From positions 6,138,001 to 6,202,000 of the forward strand of contig NZ_FNSV01000005.1 in NCBI RefSeq assembly GCF_900105905.1: a stretch of DNA of 64,000 nt. The letters are read 5' to 3'. Below are positions 53,180-61,581 of the stretch, piece by piece (the stretch's first letter is position 1; the number at the start of each line of letters is the position of its first letter). The notes beneath the pieces were generated by a model. That model was given only the letters and a program-made list of their open reading frames with translations, ran no database searches and had not been told where the DNA came from. The DNA comes from Rhodococcus koreensis. Lineage in GTDB: Bacteria > Actinomycetota > Actinomycetes > Mycobacteriales > Mycobacteriaceae. The position numbers were made by a program, and so were the translations under genes.

Positions 53180-53906
53180 GGATGTCAGCATCTCCTACGG
53201 GCACGTATCTGCGGTCACGGATGTGACGCTGACACTGTACGCGGGGGAGACCCTCGCTCTCATAGGTCCGAACGGGGCAGGCAAGTCGACGTTGCTCCGC
53301 GGAATCACCAATCAGGCCCGTAAGGGCAACGGCAAGATTCGCTTCGGCGGACGGGACATCTCCTCCACTCCGACGCACCGGATCACCCGCGCCGGGATCG
53401 TCCATGTCCCCGAGGGCCGCCAGGTCGTGGCGCCACTGACCGTCCGGGAGAACCTGCAGCTCGCGGCACATGCAGCGGGACGCTGCCCCCGACGGGAAAT
53501 CGAAGCCTCGATAGACCGTGTCCACGAACTCTTCCCGCCCCTCGCGCGCTTGCGCAATACTCCCTCCGGCCTACTCAGCGGCGGCGAGCAGCAGATGGTT
53601 GCGATCGGACGGGCGCTGATGGCGCGACCCGCGGTGCTGCTGCTCGACGAGCCCAGCATGGGGCTGGCCCCGGTCATGGTCGAGGTGATCTACGAATTCC
53701 TCGGCGAACACCGGGACGCACTCGGTGGGGCAGCCGTCCTCCTCGCCGAGCAGAGCCAGATCGCGCTCCGAGTCGCCGACCGCGCAGCGGTCCTGTCCCG
53801 TGGCCGGCTGGGCTTCGTCGGGCCGAGCTCCCAGATGGACGAATCCTTGATCGCCGAAGCGTATCTCGGCACCGGCCGGACTGCCGGTGTGCCGGAAACG
53901 GCCTAG
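53148..53906 (+). CDS. livF: Liv-type ABC transporter ATPase LivF
   Basis: This 252-residue ATPase has Walker A GPNGAGKST, IVHVPEGRQVV, signature LSGGEQQMVAIGRAL and Walker B VLLLDEPSMGLAP, all typical of LivF. GTG 53148 lies inside the end of the LivM-LivG gene, 6 bases after AAGGAGG, so translation is independent but coupled by overlap. It completes the importer. Confidence 0.92.
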   Translation: MPTSDPVLSLEDVSISYGHVSAVTDVTLTLYAGETLALIGPNGAGKSTLLRGITNQARKGNGKIRFGGRDISSTPTHRITRAGIVHVPEGRQVVAPLTVRENLQLAAHAAGRCPRREIEASIDRVHELFPPLARLRNTPSGLLSGGEQQMVAIGRALMARPAVLLLDEPSMGLAPVMVEVIYEFLGEHRDALGGAAVLLAEQSQIALRVADRAAVLSRGRLGFVGPSSQMDESLIAEAYLGTGRTAGVPETA

Positions 53907-53953
53907 TTCCAACGCTATCCATTCCACAACCGCACCTATCGAGGAGAACCACG

Positions 53954-54952
53954 ATGATCACAGATGCAGACTCCGAGTTTCATCCCAGGGACCCGGACGA
54001 TCGGACCTGGACCGAGACGATGTTCCTGCCATTCGCCATCCCCGACGAGGGCATCTTCGGCAATGTGTACGTTCTCGCCCGCCCGAATGTCGGAATTGCC
54101 ACGTCGTCGATCCTCATCGGCAAGGGATTCTGCACACAGCCGTACGAGATCGCATTCACCGATCCGCAGGTGCACCTGCCCTGTCCCGAATCCTTCGCCA
54201 AATTCACGCTGGGGAACGGGCTCAGCGTGAACGCTCCGACACCCAAGGAGTACGACGTCAGCTACGAGAACGCACTGGGTGCGTGCTCACTGGACCTGTC
54301 GTTCCGGGCATTGCACGAGCCGTTCGATCCGGGCGATCCCGAGCAGAATCCGCTCCTCGCGGCGGACCGGAGTACGGGGGACAGTCGACACGGTGACGAA
54401 TGGGAGAACGGCCATTTCGAGGTGAAGGGGCACATCACCGGAAACCTCGAGCTGCGCGGCAAGAAATACAAGGTTGATTGCTACGACGGGATGGACCACA
54501 GCTGGGGCCCCCGTACGGAGACAGGTACCCGCTCGGTGGCGTGGGTATCGGTGAACTTCGGGCCGGAACTGGCCGTTCACCTCGCCGTCCTGATCAACCT
54601 GCGGGACGGTCAGGTCAGATACGAGAAACTCCGATTCGGTTTCGTCGTGGAGAACGGTGAGGTCCATCCTGTGGTGGACGCCGACATCCGAGCCGAACAC
54701 ACGCAACTCCTGGCAATCAACAATCACATCCGGATCACCGATGCGCGAGGAAAGGAGTACGAGTTCTTCGGCACGGCGATCTCGAGCCACCCCTGGTACA
54801 ACTTCAACCCCTCCCACGTCAGTTATCAGGGGGTCTTCCGCTACCACTGGGGTGACAAGGTGGGATACGGGGAGATGGCCGACATCTACGGGTTGGACTA
54901 TCTGGCAGAGCGGATGTCCAGCCACGGCCGTGCACGGGGGCTGAACGCATGA
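53954..54952 (+). CDS. DUF7065-like protein (tocopherol cyclase/CrtC-like beta fold)
   Basis: This 332-residue soluble protein has no signal peptide. The pattern of long amphipathic strands, GHITGNLELRGKKYKVDCYDGMDHSWGPR near residues 155-185 and later FVVENGEVHPV, recalls the DUF7064/DUF7065 proteins distantly related to tocopherol cyclase and hydroxyneurosporene synthase (CrtC). DHSWGPR is the most conserved-looking block. No biochemical function is established that I can name. It comes 47 bases after LivF, with GAGGAGAA before ATG 53954, and overlaps the kinase gene by ATGA. A hydratase or cyclase-like role on a terpenoid or polycyclic substrate is only a guess. Confidence 0.65.
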   Translation: MITDADSEFHPRDPDDRTWTETMFLPFAIPDEGIFGNVYVLARPNVGIATSSILIGKGFCTQPYEIAFTDPQVHLPCPESFAKFTLGNGLSVNAPTPKEYDVSYENALGACSLDLSFRALHEPFDPGDPEQNPLLAADRSTGDSRHGDEWENGHFEVKGHITGNLELRGKKYKVDCYDGMDHSWGPRTETGTRSVAWVSVNFGPELAVHLAVLINLRDGQVRYEKLRFGFVVENGEVHPVVDADIRAEHTQLLAINNHIRITDARGKEYEFFGTAISSHPWYNFNPSHVSYQGVFRYHWGDKVGYGEMADIYGLDYLAERMSSHGRARGLNA

Positions 54953-56181
54953 ACGATCACGACCTGACGTGGGGTCTCGACTTCGACGACCGCGACGACC
55001 CCTCGCCGGATTTCATCGACGCAGTCCGTCGGGAGTACCCGACGGAGCGAGAGGTCGACACGATGCTCACACGCAAGATGAGCCGCCGCAAAGGCCCGTC
55101 GTATCGCCGCCCGGATCTCGCCGAGATGGCCAAGATCCTCGACGAGTTTCTCGGCCACGAACTCGGTTCGTCCAACTTCGAGATACGAGATCTGCACTGG
55201 TTCACCGGGGGAGTGTCGAAGATCCAGATCGGTTTCACACTCGACTGTGACGATCCCGCGGGGCGCCGTCGGTCGGAACATCTCGTGCTTCGGATGGACC
55301 CCAGTGAGGGATCGAATGCGACGAGCCGCGCTCGAGAGCACGAATTGTTGACTCTCATGAACGGTGTGATCCCGGTGCCGAGACCGCATTTCCTCGACGC
55401 CGAGGGGGAATGGTTTCCGGAACCGGCGCTGATCTACGAGTTCGTGGAGGGGGTCACCAAACCTCGGGCCACGGGGACCGGGCGGATCAGTGGTCTCGGT
55501 ACGGATTTCGGGCCGGACCACCGGAGGGTGCTGGCACCTCAGTACCTCGACCACCTGTCCAAGATCCACAACACCGATGTCTCGGACCGGTCGCTCACTC
55601 ATCTGCAGGTTCCCCGCACCGGTTCCACCGAGTCGGCGGAATGGATGGTCCACCATGCGCTGCGCTGTTGGGAAGAGGACCGGGGCGAGGATTCCCCGCT
55701 CATGGAGATCACGGCGAACTGGTTGCTGAGCAATCTTCCCACCCTGGATGTCGCCGGTGTCGTCCACGGCGACTTCCGGAGCGGTAACTTCCTTTTCGAC
55801 GAGGAATCCGGTCGGATCCTGGGTTGGCTGGACTGGGAGCGTGGCCTCATCGGTGACCGGCACCGTGACCTGGCGTGGATCACTCTCCCCACGATGGGCC
55901 ATTACGACGCCGACGGCCGCTATTTCGTGTGTGGCCTCATCCCTCTGGACGAGTTCTTCGATCGATACACCGAGGTCTCCGGTCTCACCGTCGATCCGGA
56001 GCGGCTGCGGTTCTACCAGATCCTGAACTGCTTCACCATCATCGTGTCGACGATGGCGTCCTCCTACCGCATCGCCCGGCTGGGGAAGTCACACCAGGAC
56101 ATCCTGCTCACCCGTGTGGAGGGACTGGTCCCGGTGATCTCTCGCCAACTCATCACGCTCCTGAAGGGGAAGAACACATGA
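54949..56181 (+). CDS. Phosphotransferase-family (APH-like) small-molecule kinase
   Basis: This 410-residue protein has the aminoglycoside-phosphotransferase/choline-kinase fold. The catalytic loop is VVHGDFRSGNFLF and the metal-binding segment LGWLDWERGLIGDRHRDLAW. An N-terminal lobe with FTGGVSKIQIGFTL (nucleotide loop) and LVLRMDP precedes it. It is longer than antibiotic kinases and closer to the group sometimes labelled acyl-CoA dehydrogenase-associated or ecdysteroid kinase-like. ATG overlaps the preceding TGA and its own TGA overlaps the next ATG. In a catabolic operon it may phosphorylate a hydroxylated substrate. Confidence 0.85.
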   Translation: MNDHDLTWGLDFDDRDDPSPDFIDAVRREYPTEREVDTMLTRKMSRRKGPSYRRPDLAEMAKILDEFLGHELGSSNFEIRDLHWFTGGVSKIQIGFTLDCDDPAGRRRSEHLVLRMDPSEGSNATSRAREHELLTLMNGVIPVPRPHFLDAEGEWFPEPALIYEFVEGVTKPRATGTGRISGLGTDFGPDHRRVLAPQYLDHLSKIHNTDVSDRSLTHLQVPRTGSTESAEWMVHHALRCWEEDRGEDSPLMEITANWLLSNLPTLDVAGVVHGDFRSGNFLFDEESGRILGWLDWERGLIGDRHRDLAWITLPTMGHYDADGRYFVCGLIPLDEFFDRYTEVSGLTVDPERLRFYQILNCFTIIVSTMASSYRIARLGKSHQDILLTRVEGLVPVISRQLITLLKGKNT

Positions 56182-56723
56182 TGGACCACAGTGAGAACAC
56201 CCTCCGTGCTGCGATCAAGTCGCTGCGTGACACCGTCGCGCCGGCGGTCGACCCGCTGGATCCGCAGGCAGTCGAGCAGCTTCGACTGACGATCGATTTC
56301 CTCGAATTCCTGCGGACCCGCGTGTACGACATCCATGCCCGGCAACGCTACGAACTGGGCCGCCAGATGGACATCGCACAGGCCCTTCTCGACGACGCCG
56401 CGCTGATCTCCCCGGATGTCGGCGACCGACTCACCCGCGCCGTATCCGATGCGCGATCCGTCCACGCCGATGCGGACGCACATACACAGGATCTGCGCGC
56501 GTCCTCGCAGAAACTCTGGGTGGTCGTGCGCGGTGTCCTCAGAACCGCCCGGCAGGCGCCTGAAGACGTCCGTGAACGTATCAGCACCAGAGTGATCGGG
56601 GGAATCGAGCCTCTGGTCGAGATGGAAAGTGCGTGGTATCTCCCGTTCGGGTTCGAACCAGATCCCGGATCGGTTCCCCAGTTGGAGGAACTCCTCGGCC
56701 GTGCCTCCTCTGACGCCCGATGA
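56178..56723 (+). CDS. Unknown helical protein
   Basis: This 181-residue protein is not recognised. The translation is highly charged and almost wholly helical in appearance (RAAIKSLRDTV, QAVEQLRLTIDFLEFLRTRV), ending with a more hydrophobic WYLPFGFEPDPG segment. There are no membrane spans, cysteines or nucleotide motifs. ATG 56178 overlaps the kinase stop (ATGATG), and its own stop overlaps the SurE start (ATGA), so it is produced together with both. The strict overlap suggests a partner subunit for one of them. Confidence 0.75.
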   Translation: MMDHSENTLRAAIKSLRDTVAPAVDPLDPQAVEQLRLTIDFLEFLRTRVYDIHARQRYELGRQMDIAQALLDDAALISPDVGDRLTRAVSDARSVHADADAHTQDLRASSQKLWVVVRGVLRTARQAPEDVRERISTRVIGGIEPLVEMESAWYLPFGFEPDPGSVPQLEELLGRASSDAR

Positions 56724-57550
56724 GAATCCTCGTCACAAATGACGACGGCATCGAGGCGGCCGGACTGGCGGCACTCGCTGCCGCAGCTGGGGGCGGCGGC
56801 CGCGAACTCGTGGTCGTCGCTCCCAGCGCCGAGTCCAGCGGCAGCGCGGCCAGCCTCGGCGTGATCCGGGACAGGAATCGCGTGACGGTGTCGGTGCCCG
56901 GCGACGAATGTTTCGCTGGAATCGAAGCCTATTCCGTGGACGCGCCACCTGCGCTCGGGGTCCGGGCCGCCTGCAGCGGGGCATTCGGGTGGAAGCCGAA
57001 TCTAGTTGTGTCGGGGATTAATCCAGGCTTCAACACCGGGCGGCTCGTACTGCATTCGGGGACGGTCGGCGCCGTGCTCACGGCCGCATCCCTCGACGTC
57101 TGTGCTGCGGCATTCAGCACCGAAGCGCACTCGGTGCTCGGTCTTGACACGACCAGTCGGGTAGCCACAAGTGTCATCGGCGGACTGGTCGATGCCGGGC
57201 TGCCACCGGTCGCGGTGAACGTGAACGTGCCCGCGCTTCCGTTCCAGGAACTGAGAGGCCTGCGTTTCGCCGATCCAGGCACCGTGAGTTGCGATGACGT
57301 CGCCTTCGACTTCGAAGGCAATAGTCTCGCGCTGCGCAGGCGGCGGAATCCGCCGCCTTACGACGACCGATCGGACGCTGACCTCGTCGCCTGTGGCCTG
57401 ATTTCGGTTACGGTGCTCGCACTCCCCTGGAGGACGGACACGAATGCCGAAAGCCGTGTCGTGGCAGCCATCGAGCGGCGTTGGATCCTCGCTAGTGCAT
57501 CGTGCGAACGCGCGAATACGACCTCCGCCTGTCGGGGCGCGCGGGTGTGA
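56720..57550 (+). CDS. surE: SurE-type 5'/3'-nucleotidase (phosphatase)
   Basis: This 276-residue SurE-family metal-dependent phosphatase begins MRILVTNDDGIEAAGL with the metal-binding NDDG (7-10). It also has the conserved Ser/Asn region VVSGINPGFNTG and HSGTVGAVL, then VAVNVNVP. Classical SurE is a housekeeping nucleotidase, but here it is the last gene of a catabolic operon, overlapping its neighbour by ATGA. It might remove phosphate added by the kinase two genes upstream. The end near 57550 is convergent with the P450 operon. Confidence 0.85.
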   Translation: MRILVTNDDGIEAAGLAALAAAAGGGGRELVVVAPSAESSGSAASLGVIRDRNRVTVSVPGDECFAGIEAYSVDAPPALGVRAACSGAFGWKPNLVVSGINPGFNTGRLVLHSGTVGAVLTAASLDVCAAAFSTEAHSVLGLDTTSRVATSVIGGLVDAGLPPVAVNVNVPALPFQELRGLRFADPGTVSCDDVAFDFEGNSLALRRRRNPPPYDDRSDADLVACGLISVTVLALPWRTDTNAESRVVAAIERRWILASASCERANTTSACRGARV

Positions 57551-57553
57551 GTT

Positions 57554-57616
57554 TCACGGTGCACAGTTCGTCGAGCCGCCGCCGAAGGGTGCCCATGTGA
57601 CCGCGAAGTCGAGCAT
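57554..57616 (-). other. Possible truncated remnant of a small actinobacterial protein
   Basis: A short leftward frame, ATG 57616 to TGA 57554, encodes MLDFAVTWAPFGGG and a few more residues before stopping. The FAxxWxPFGGG phrase resembles the start of small conserved actinobacterial proteins of about 60-80 residues, but the rest is missing. It lies beyond the terminator of the aldehyde dehydrogenase gene. It may be a chance frame. Confidence 0.25.
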
Positions 57617-57666
57617 GGCGAGTTCTTCGTTGGTCGCCGGCGTCTTCCGCTCTCTCGTGTGGAAGT

Positions 57667-57702
57667 GGGTGCGGCCGTGCGTGGTGTCGCACGGCCGCAC
57701 CC
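57667..57702. terminator. Hairpin terminator of the P450 operon
   Basis: GGGTGCGGCCGTGCG (57667-57681) and CGCACGGCCGCACCC (57688-57702) form a perfect 15-bp stem around TGGTGT. It lies 7 bases beyond the aldehyde dehydrogenase stop and also faces the convergent SurE gene. Confidence 0.88.
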
Positions 57703-57708
57703 GGGGGG

Positions 57709-59143
57709 TCATCGCACGTCGAGGTAGATGCTCTTGAGCTGCTGGTAGCTCGCGAGGCCCTCGGGTCCGAGTTCGCGGCCGAGGCCGCTGTTCTTGATGC
57801 CGCCGAAGGGGGCGGTCGGATCGTTGGAGTAGCCGTTGATTCCGACTGTTCCGCTGGCGATGCCCCGGGCGAATTGGGCGCCGCGTTCGGGGTCGGCGGT
57901 TTCTGGAGCCGCCGAGGCCGTAGTCGGAGTGGTTGGCGATCGTGACGGCTTCGGTCTCGTCGGTGTAGGGGATGACCGACAGGACGGGCCCGAAGATTTC
58001 CTCCTGGGCGATCGTGTGGCCGGTCTCGACGTCGGCGAAGACGGTGGGTTCGACGAACCATCCGTATTCGGCGTCGGCGGGTCTGCGGCCGCCGGTGGTG
58101 ACGCGGCCGCCGTCCGAGCGGCCCTTCTCGATGTATCCCTCCACCCGGTCGCGTTGCCGGGACGACACGAGCGGTCCCATCTGGGTCGTGTCGGACAGCG
58201 GGTCGCCGACCGACAGGCCCTTGGCGAGGTCGGTGATGGTGTCGACGATCTCGTCGTAGCGGGAGCGGGGTGCGAGGACGCGGGTGCCGAGCCAGCAGAT
58301 CTGCCCGTTGTTGAGCAGGGTGGCGGCGTAGAACGATTCGATGTTCGCGGCGAGGTCCGCGTCGTCGAGGACGACGGCGGCGGACTTTCCGCCGAGTTCG
58401 AGGGTGACGGGGCGCAGCAGTTCGCCGCAGGTGCGGCCGATGGCGCGTCCGGCGCCGGTGGAGCCGGTGAAGGAGACCTTGTCGATCCCGGGGTGGGCGA
58501 CGAGGTAGGCGCCGAGGTCGCGTCCACCGGGGACGATGTTGACCACACCGGCGGGGAGTCCGGCGGCGATGGCGGCTTCGGCCATCAGGAACGCGTCGAG
58601 CACGGTTTCGGGGGACGGTTTGAGGACGACGGTGCAGCCGGCGGCGAGGGCGGGGGCGAGTTTGAGGAATGTGATGGCCTGCGGCACGTTCCACGGGACG
58701 ATGGCGCCGACCACACCGATCGGGGAGCGGGTGACGAGTGTGGAGCCGCCGAGCATGCCGGGCCGGATCTCGTCTTCCTGCTTCGCCGCCATGTCGGCGT
58801 AGTAGCGCAGCAAAACCGGTGGGAACCCGCCCTCGAACTGCCGGGCGAGGGTGATGGGCATGCCGTTCTGGCTGCTGACCCGGGTGGAGGTGTCCTCGGC
58901 GCGGGATTCGAGTTCGTCGGCGAACCGGTTCAGGACCTCGGCGCGTTGGGCCGCGGTCCACGACGCCCACTCGGTGAGCGCGGCGCGGGCGGCGTCGACG
59001 GCGTCGTCGATGTCGGTTTCGGTGCCCTCCGGCACGGAGCCGATGCGCTGCTCGGTGGTGGGGGAGATGACCGGGATCGTCGAGTCGCCGGCGGGCCGGG
59101 TCCATCCGCCGCGGATGTAGAGATCGGGGTAGTCGATCGTCAT
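57709..59143 (-). pseudogene. Aldehyde dehydrogenase with a frame break near its C-terminus
   Basis: This is an NAD-dependent aldehyde dehydrogenase of about 478 residues if read through. The first frame, from ATG 59143 (AAGGAC upstream), has VPWNVPQAITFLKLAPALAAG, LELGGKSA and the catalytic cysteine in NNGQICWLG. After HSDYGLGG the frame breaks near 57907, and the natural continuation ETADPERGAQFARG, PFGGIKNSGLGRE to LDVR-stop is in another frame. One extra base or two missing bases explain it. The unrepaired product would lose the last 65 or so residues, including oligomerisation strands. It is last in the P450 operon and would oxidise the aldehyde made by the adjacent alcohol dehydrogenase. 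Confidence 0.82.
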
Positions 59144-59181
59144 CGGGGTGTCCTTCTCAGAAAGGTTCGGTGGTGGGGTCG

Positions 59182-60288
59182 TCAGTCGTGCAGGAGCACG
59201 GGTTTGAGGACTTCGCCGCGGTGCTGGGCGTCGATCGCGTCGTTGATCTTCGCGAAGGGGAAGGTGGTGACGAGTTTGTCGAGCGGGAACTTCCCGGCCT
59301 TGTACAGCTCGACGAGTTCGGGGATGAACTCGTCGGGGACGCTGTCGCCCTCGATGATTCCGGTGATCGTCAGCCCCATGGCGAGGGAGTTGATGATGTT
59401 GAGCGGCACCGAGGATGCGGGGTCGGCGGGCACGCCGATGAGGCCGATCTTGCCGTGGAAGGTCATGGAGCCGACGAGTGATTCGATGACGGCGGGGACC
59501 CCGGAGGTGTCGATCGCGTAGTCGACGCCGGCGGGGATGATCGCGCGAACCTGCTCGGCCAGCGGACCGGCACCGGGGTCGATGACATGGGTGGCGCCGA
59601 GTTCGAGGGCGAGGTCGCGGCGCGACTGGTGCGGTTCGACGGCGATGATCGTGGCGGCGCCCTGCACGACGGCGCCCATGACGGCGGCCAGCCCGACCGA
59701 TCCGGCGCCGGCGACGAGGATCGCGGATCCGGGTCGGCAGTCGAGGGAGCGCATGACGGCGCCGGCGCCGGTCTGGATTCCGCAGCCGAGCGGAGCCAGA
59801 AGCTCGGCGGGAACGTCGGCGGGAACCTTCACGACGTTGCGTTCGAACGCGAGGCTGTAGGTGGCGAAGGAGGACTGCCCGAAGAACAGGCCGGTCAGGG
59901 ACTCGCCGTCGGTGGTCGACAGCGGACCGGTGCCGTCTTCGCGGACTCCGTCGTAGGCGAGGTGCATGAACTGGTGGCAGTAGGAGGGCGCCCCGGTGGT
60001 GCAGGAGGGGCAGGTTCCGCAGCTGTTGAAAGTGATGGCGACGCGGTCGCCGGCGGCGACCTTGGTGACACCGTCGCCGACTGCGCGGACGAAGCCGCAG
60101 CCTTCGTGGCCGAGTACGGCGGGCAGCGCGGTCGGGAGGGCGCCGTCGCGTGCGGCGAGGTCGGTGTGGCAGATGCCGACCGCTTCGATTTCGACGAGTA
60201 CCTCGCCGGCCTTCGGTCCGTCGATGGTGATCGTTTCGAGCGAGAACTCGGTGTGGGGTTCTCTCGCGACTGCTGCGAGTGCTTCCAT
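59182..60288 (-). CDS. Zinc-dependent alcohol dehydrogenase (aryl/terpene alcohol type)
   Basis: This 368-residue medium-chain NAD-dependent alcohol dehydrogenase has catalytic zinc ligands in GICHTDL and GHEGCG, and the four-cysteine structural zinc lobe in CGTCPSCTTGAPSYC. The coenzyme turn GAGSVGLAAVM is present. It resembles benzyl/geraniol-type alcohol dehydrogenases. ATG 60288 (MEALAAV) is preferred since GGAG lies 9 bases upstream; ATG 60303 is the alternative. It lies between ferredoxin reductase and aldehyde dehydrogenase in the P450 operon and would oxidise the hydroxylated product of the P450. Confidence 0.88.
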   Translation of the reverse strand: MEALAAVAREPHTEFSLETITIDGPKAGEVLVEIEAVGICHTDLAARDGALPTALPAVLGHEGCGFVRAVGDGVTKVAAGDRVAITFNSCGTCPSCTTGAPSYCHQFMHLAYDGVREDGTGPLSTTDGESLTGLFFGQSSFATYSLAFERNVVKVPADVPAELLAPLGCGIQTGAGAVMRSLDCRPGSAILVAGAGSVGLAAVMGAVVQGAATIIAVEPHQSRRDLALELGATHVIDPGAGPLAEQVRAIIPAGVDYAIDTSGVPAVIESLVGSMTFHGKIGLIGVPADPASSVPLNIINSLAMGLTITGIIEGDSVPDEFIPELVELYKAGKFPLDKLVTTFPFAKINDAIDAQHRGEVLKPVLLHD

Positions 60289-60347
60289 CGTCAATGACTC
60301 CATGTCTGTGGGGGCCGGCCCGAGAAGGACCGGCGTGGATCGAATGC

Positions 60348-61577
60348 TCAGAGAGCGGCTTCCCGCAACGGCGTCGCGGGATCGGCGAGGGCGGTGCGGT
60401 CGACCTTGGTGCGATTTCCGATGAACTTCTTTCCGGCCATGAATTCGCCTGCGGCATTCACGGTCTCGACGGCCACCGGTATCCCGTCGCTGTCGAGATG
60501 GAACAGTGCGAACGAGGTGGCGGAGGCGTCGCCACGCAGGATCGGCTGCGTGTCCGGCCCGATCATGCCCGCCATCTTCATCTTCAGATCGAACTGATCC
60601 GACCAGAACCACGGCACCTCGTGCGGTGGGAGCGGGGCGCCCATGATGACCGCCGCCGCCTGCTTCGCCTGCTCGACCGCACTCGGAATGCTTTCCAGCC
60701 GCACCATCTTCCCGAGCGTGTCGTGCAGCCGATAGGTCACGTCCCCGATCGCGAGAACGTGCGGATCGCTGGTGTGGGCCGACCCGTCGACGACGATTCC
60801 GGCGAGGCACTCGAGGCCGGACTCGCGTGCCAGCGCGTCGTTCGGGATGGCACCGACCCCGACCAGGACGACGTCGCAGGCGATTTCGGTTCCATCACCG
60901 AGTTCGATCCCGGCGACGCGGCCGTCGGAGCCGGTGATTCCCCGGACCTCGGCCCCGGTGAGAATGCGGGTGCCGCGGTTCCGGTGGAAGTCGGTGAGTG
61001 CCGTCGACAGTTCCCGGCTCGCCACCCGGGCCAGCACCCGGTCCTCCCGTTCGATCACCGTGACGTCGCATCCGCGGGCGCGGGCCGACGCCGCGACCTC
61101 GAGTCCCACGTACCCACCGCCGATGATGGCGAGCGCCGATCCGGAGTGCACGGCCTCGCGGAGCATCGTGGCGTCGGCGAGGGTGCGGAGGCTGAGCACA
61201 CCCTCGAGATCGCTTCCCGGGAGCGACAGCGTCCGCGGCGCGGCGCCCGTCGCGAGCACGAGTGTCGTGTACTCCAGCACCGTTCCGGATACGGTCGTCG
61301 CGGTTCGCGCGTCCCGGTCGATGCGGCTGACCGGATCACCGAGCAGCGTGTCGATCTCGTTGTCGGCGTAGAACGATTCCGGTTTGAGCCACTGCACGAA
61401 CTCGTCGTCGGCGTATTTCTTCGACAGCGGCGGGCGGTGATAGGGCGGATGGGTCTCGTCCCCGCACAGGACGATGCGACCGCCGAACTTCTGCTGCCGC
61501 AGCATGCCGGCGAGAGTGCCGCCGGCGTGCCCGGCCCCGACGATCACCACGGTGGGTGACGCATGTGACGTGACCAT
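60348..61577 (-). CDS. FAD-dependent ferredoxin reductase (rhodocoxin/putidaredoxin reductase type)
   Basis: This 409-residue flavoprotein transfers electrons from NADH to a [2Fe-2S] ferredoxin. It has FAD motif VIVGAGHAGGTLAGML at the N-terminus, PPYHRPPLSKKY, NAD motif IIGGGYVGLEVAASA and the second FAD segment VLAIGDVTYRLH. The C-terminal domain includes WFWSDQFDLKMKMAG. It starts 4 bases after the P450 stop and so is coupled to it. The electron acceptor is most likely the ferredoxin at 63240. Confidence 0.9.
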   Translation of the reverse strand: MVTSHASPTVVIVGAGHAGGTLAGMLRQQKFGGRIVLCGDETHPPYHRPPLSKKYADDEFVQWLKPESFYADNEIDTLLGDPVSRIDRDARTATTVSGTVLEYTTLVLATGAAPRTLSLPGSDLEGVLSLRTLADATMLREAVHSGSALAIIGGGYVGLEVAASARARGCDVTVIEREDRVLARVASRELSTALTDFHRNRGTRILTGAEVRGITGSDGRVAGIELGDGTEIACDVVLVGVGAIPNDALARESGLECLAGIVVDGSAHTSDPHVLAIGDVTYRLHDTLGKMVRLESIPSAVEQAKQAAAVIMGAPLPPHEVPWFWSDQFDLKMKMAGMIGPDTQPILRGDASATSFALFHLDSDGIPVAVETVNAAGEFMAGKKFIGNRTKVDRTALADPATPLREAAL

Positions 61578-61581
61578 GGTG

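Noticed and set aside
53954..53979. GATCACAGATG near the DUF gene start as another GntR operator
   Set aside because: Only one half resembles the palindrome and it lies inside the coding start of a gene in mid-operon.
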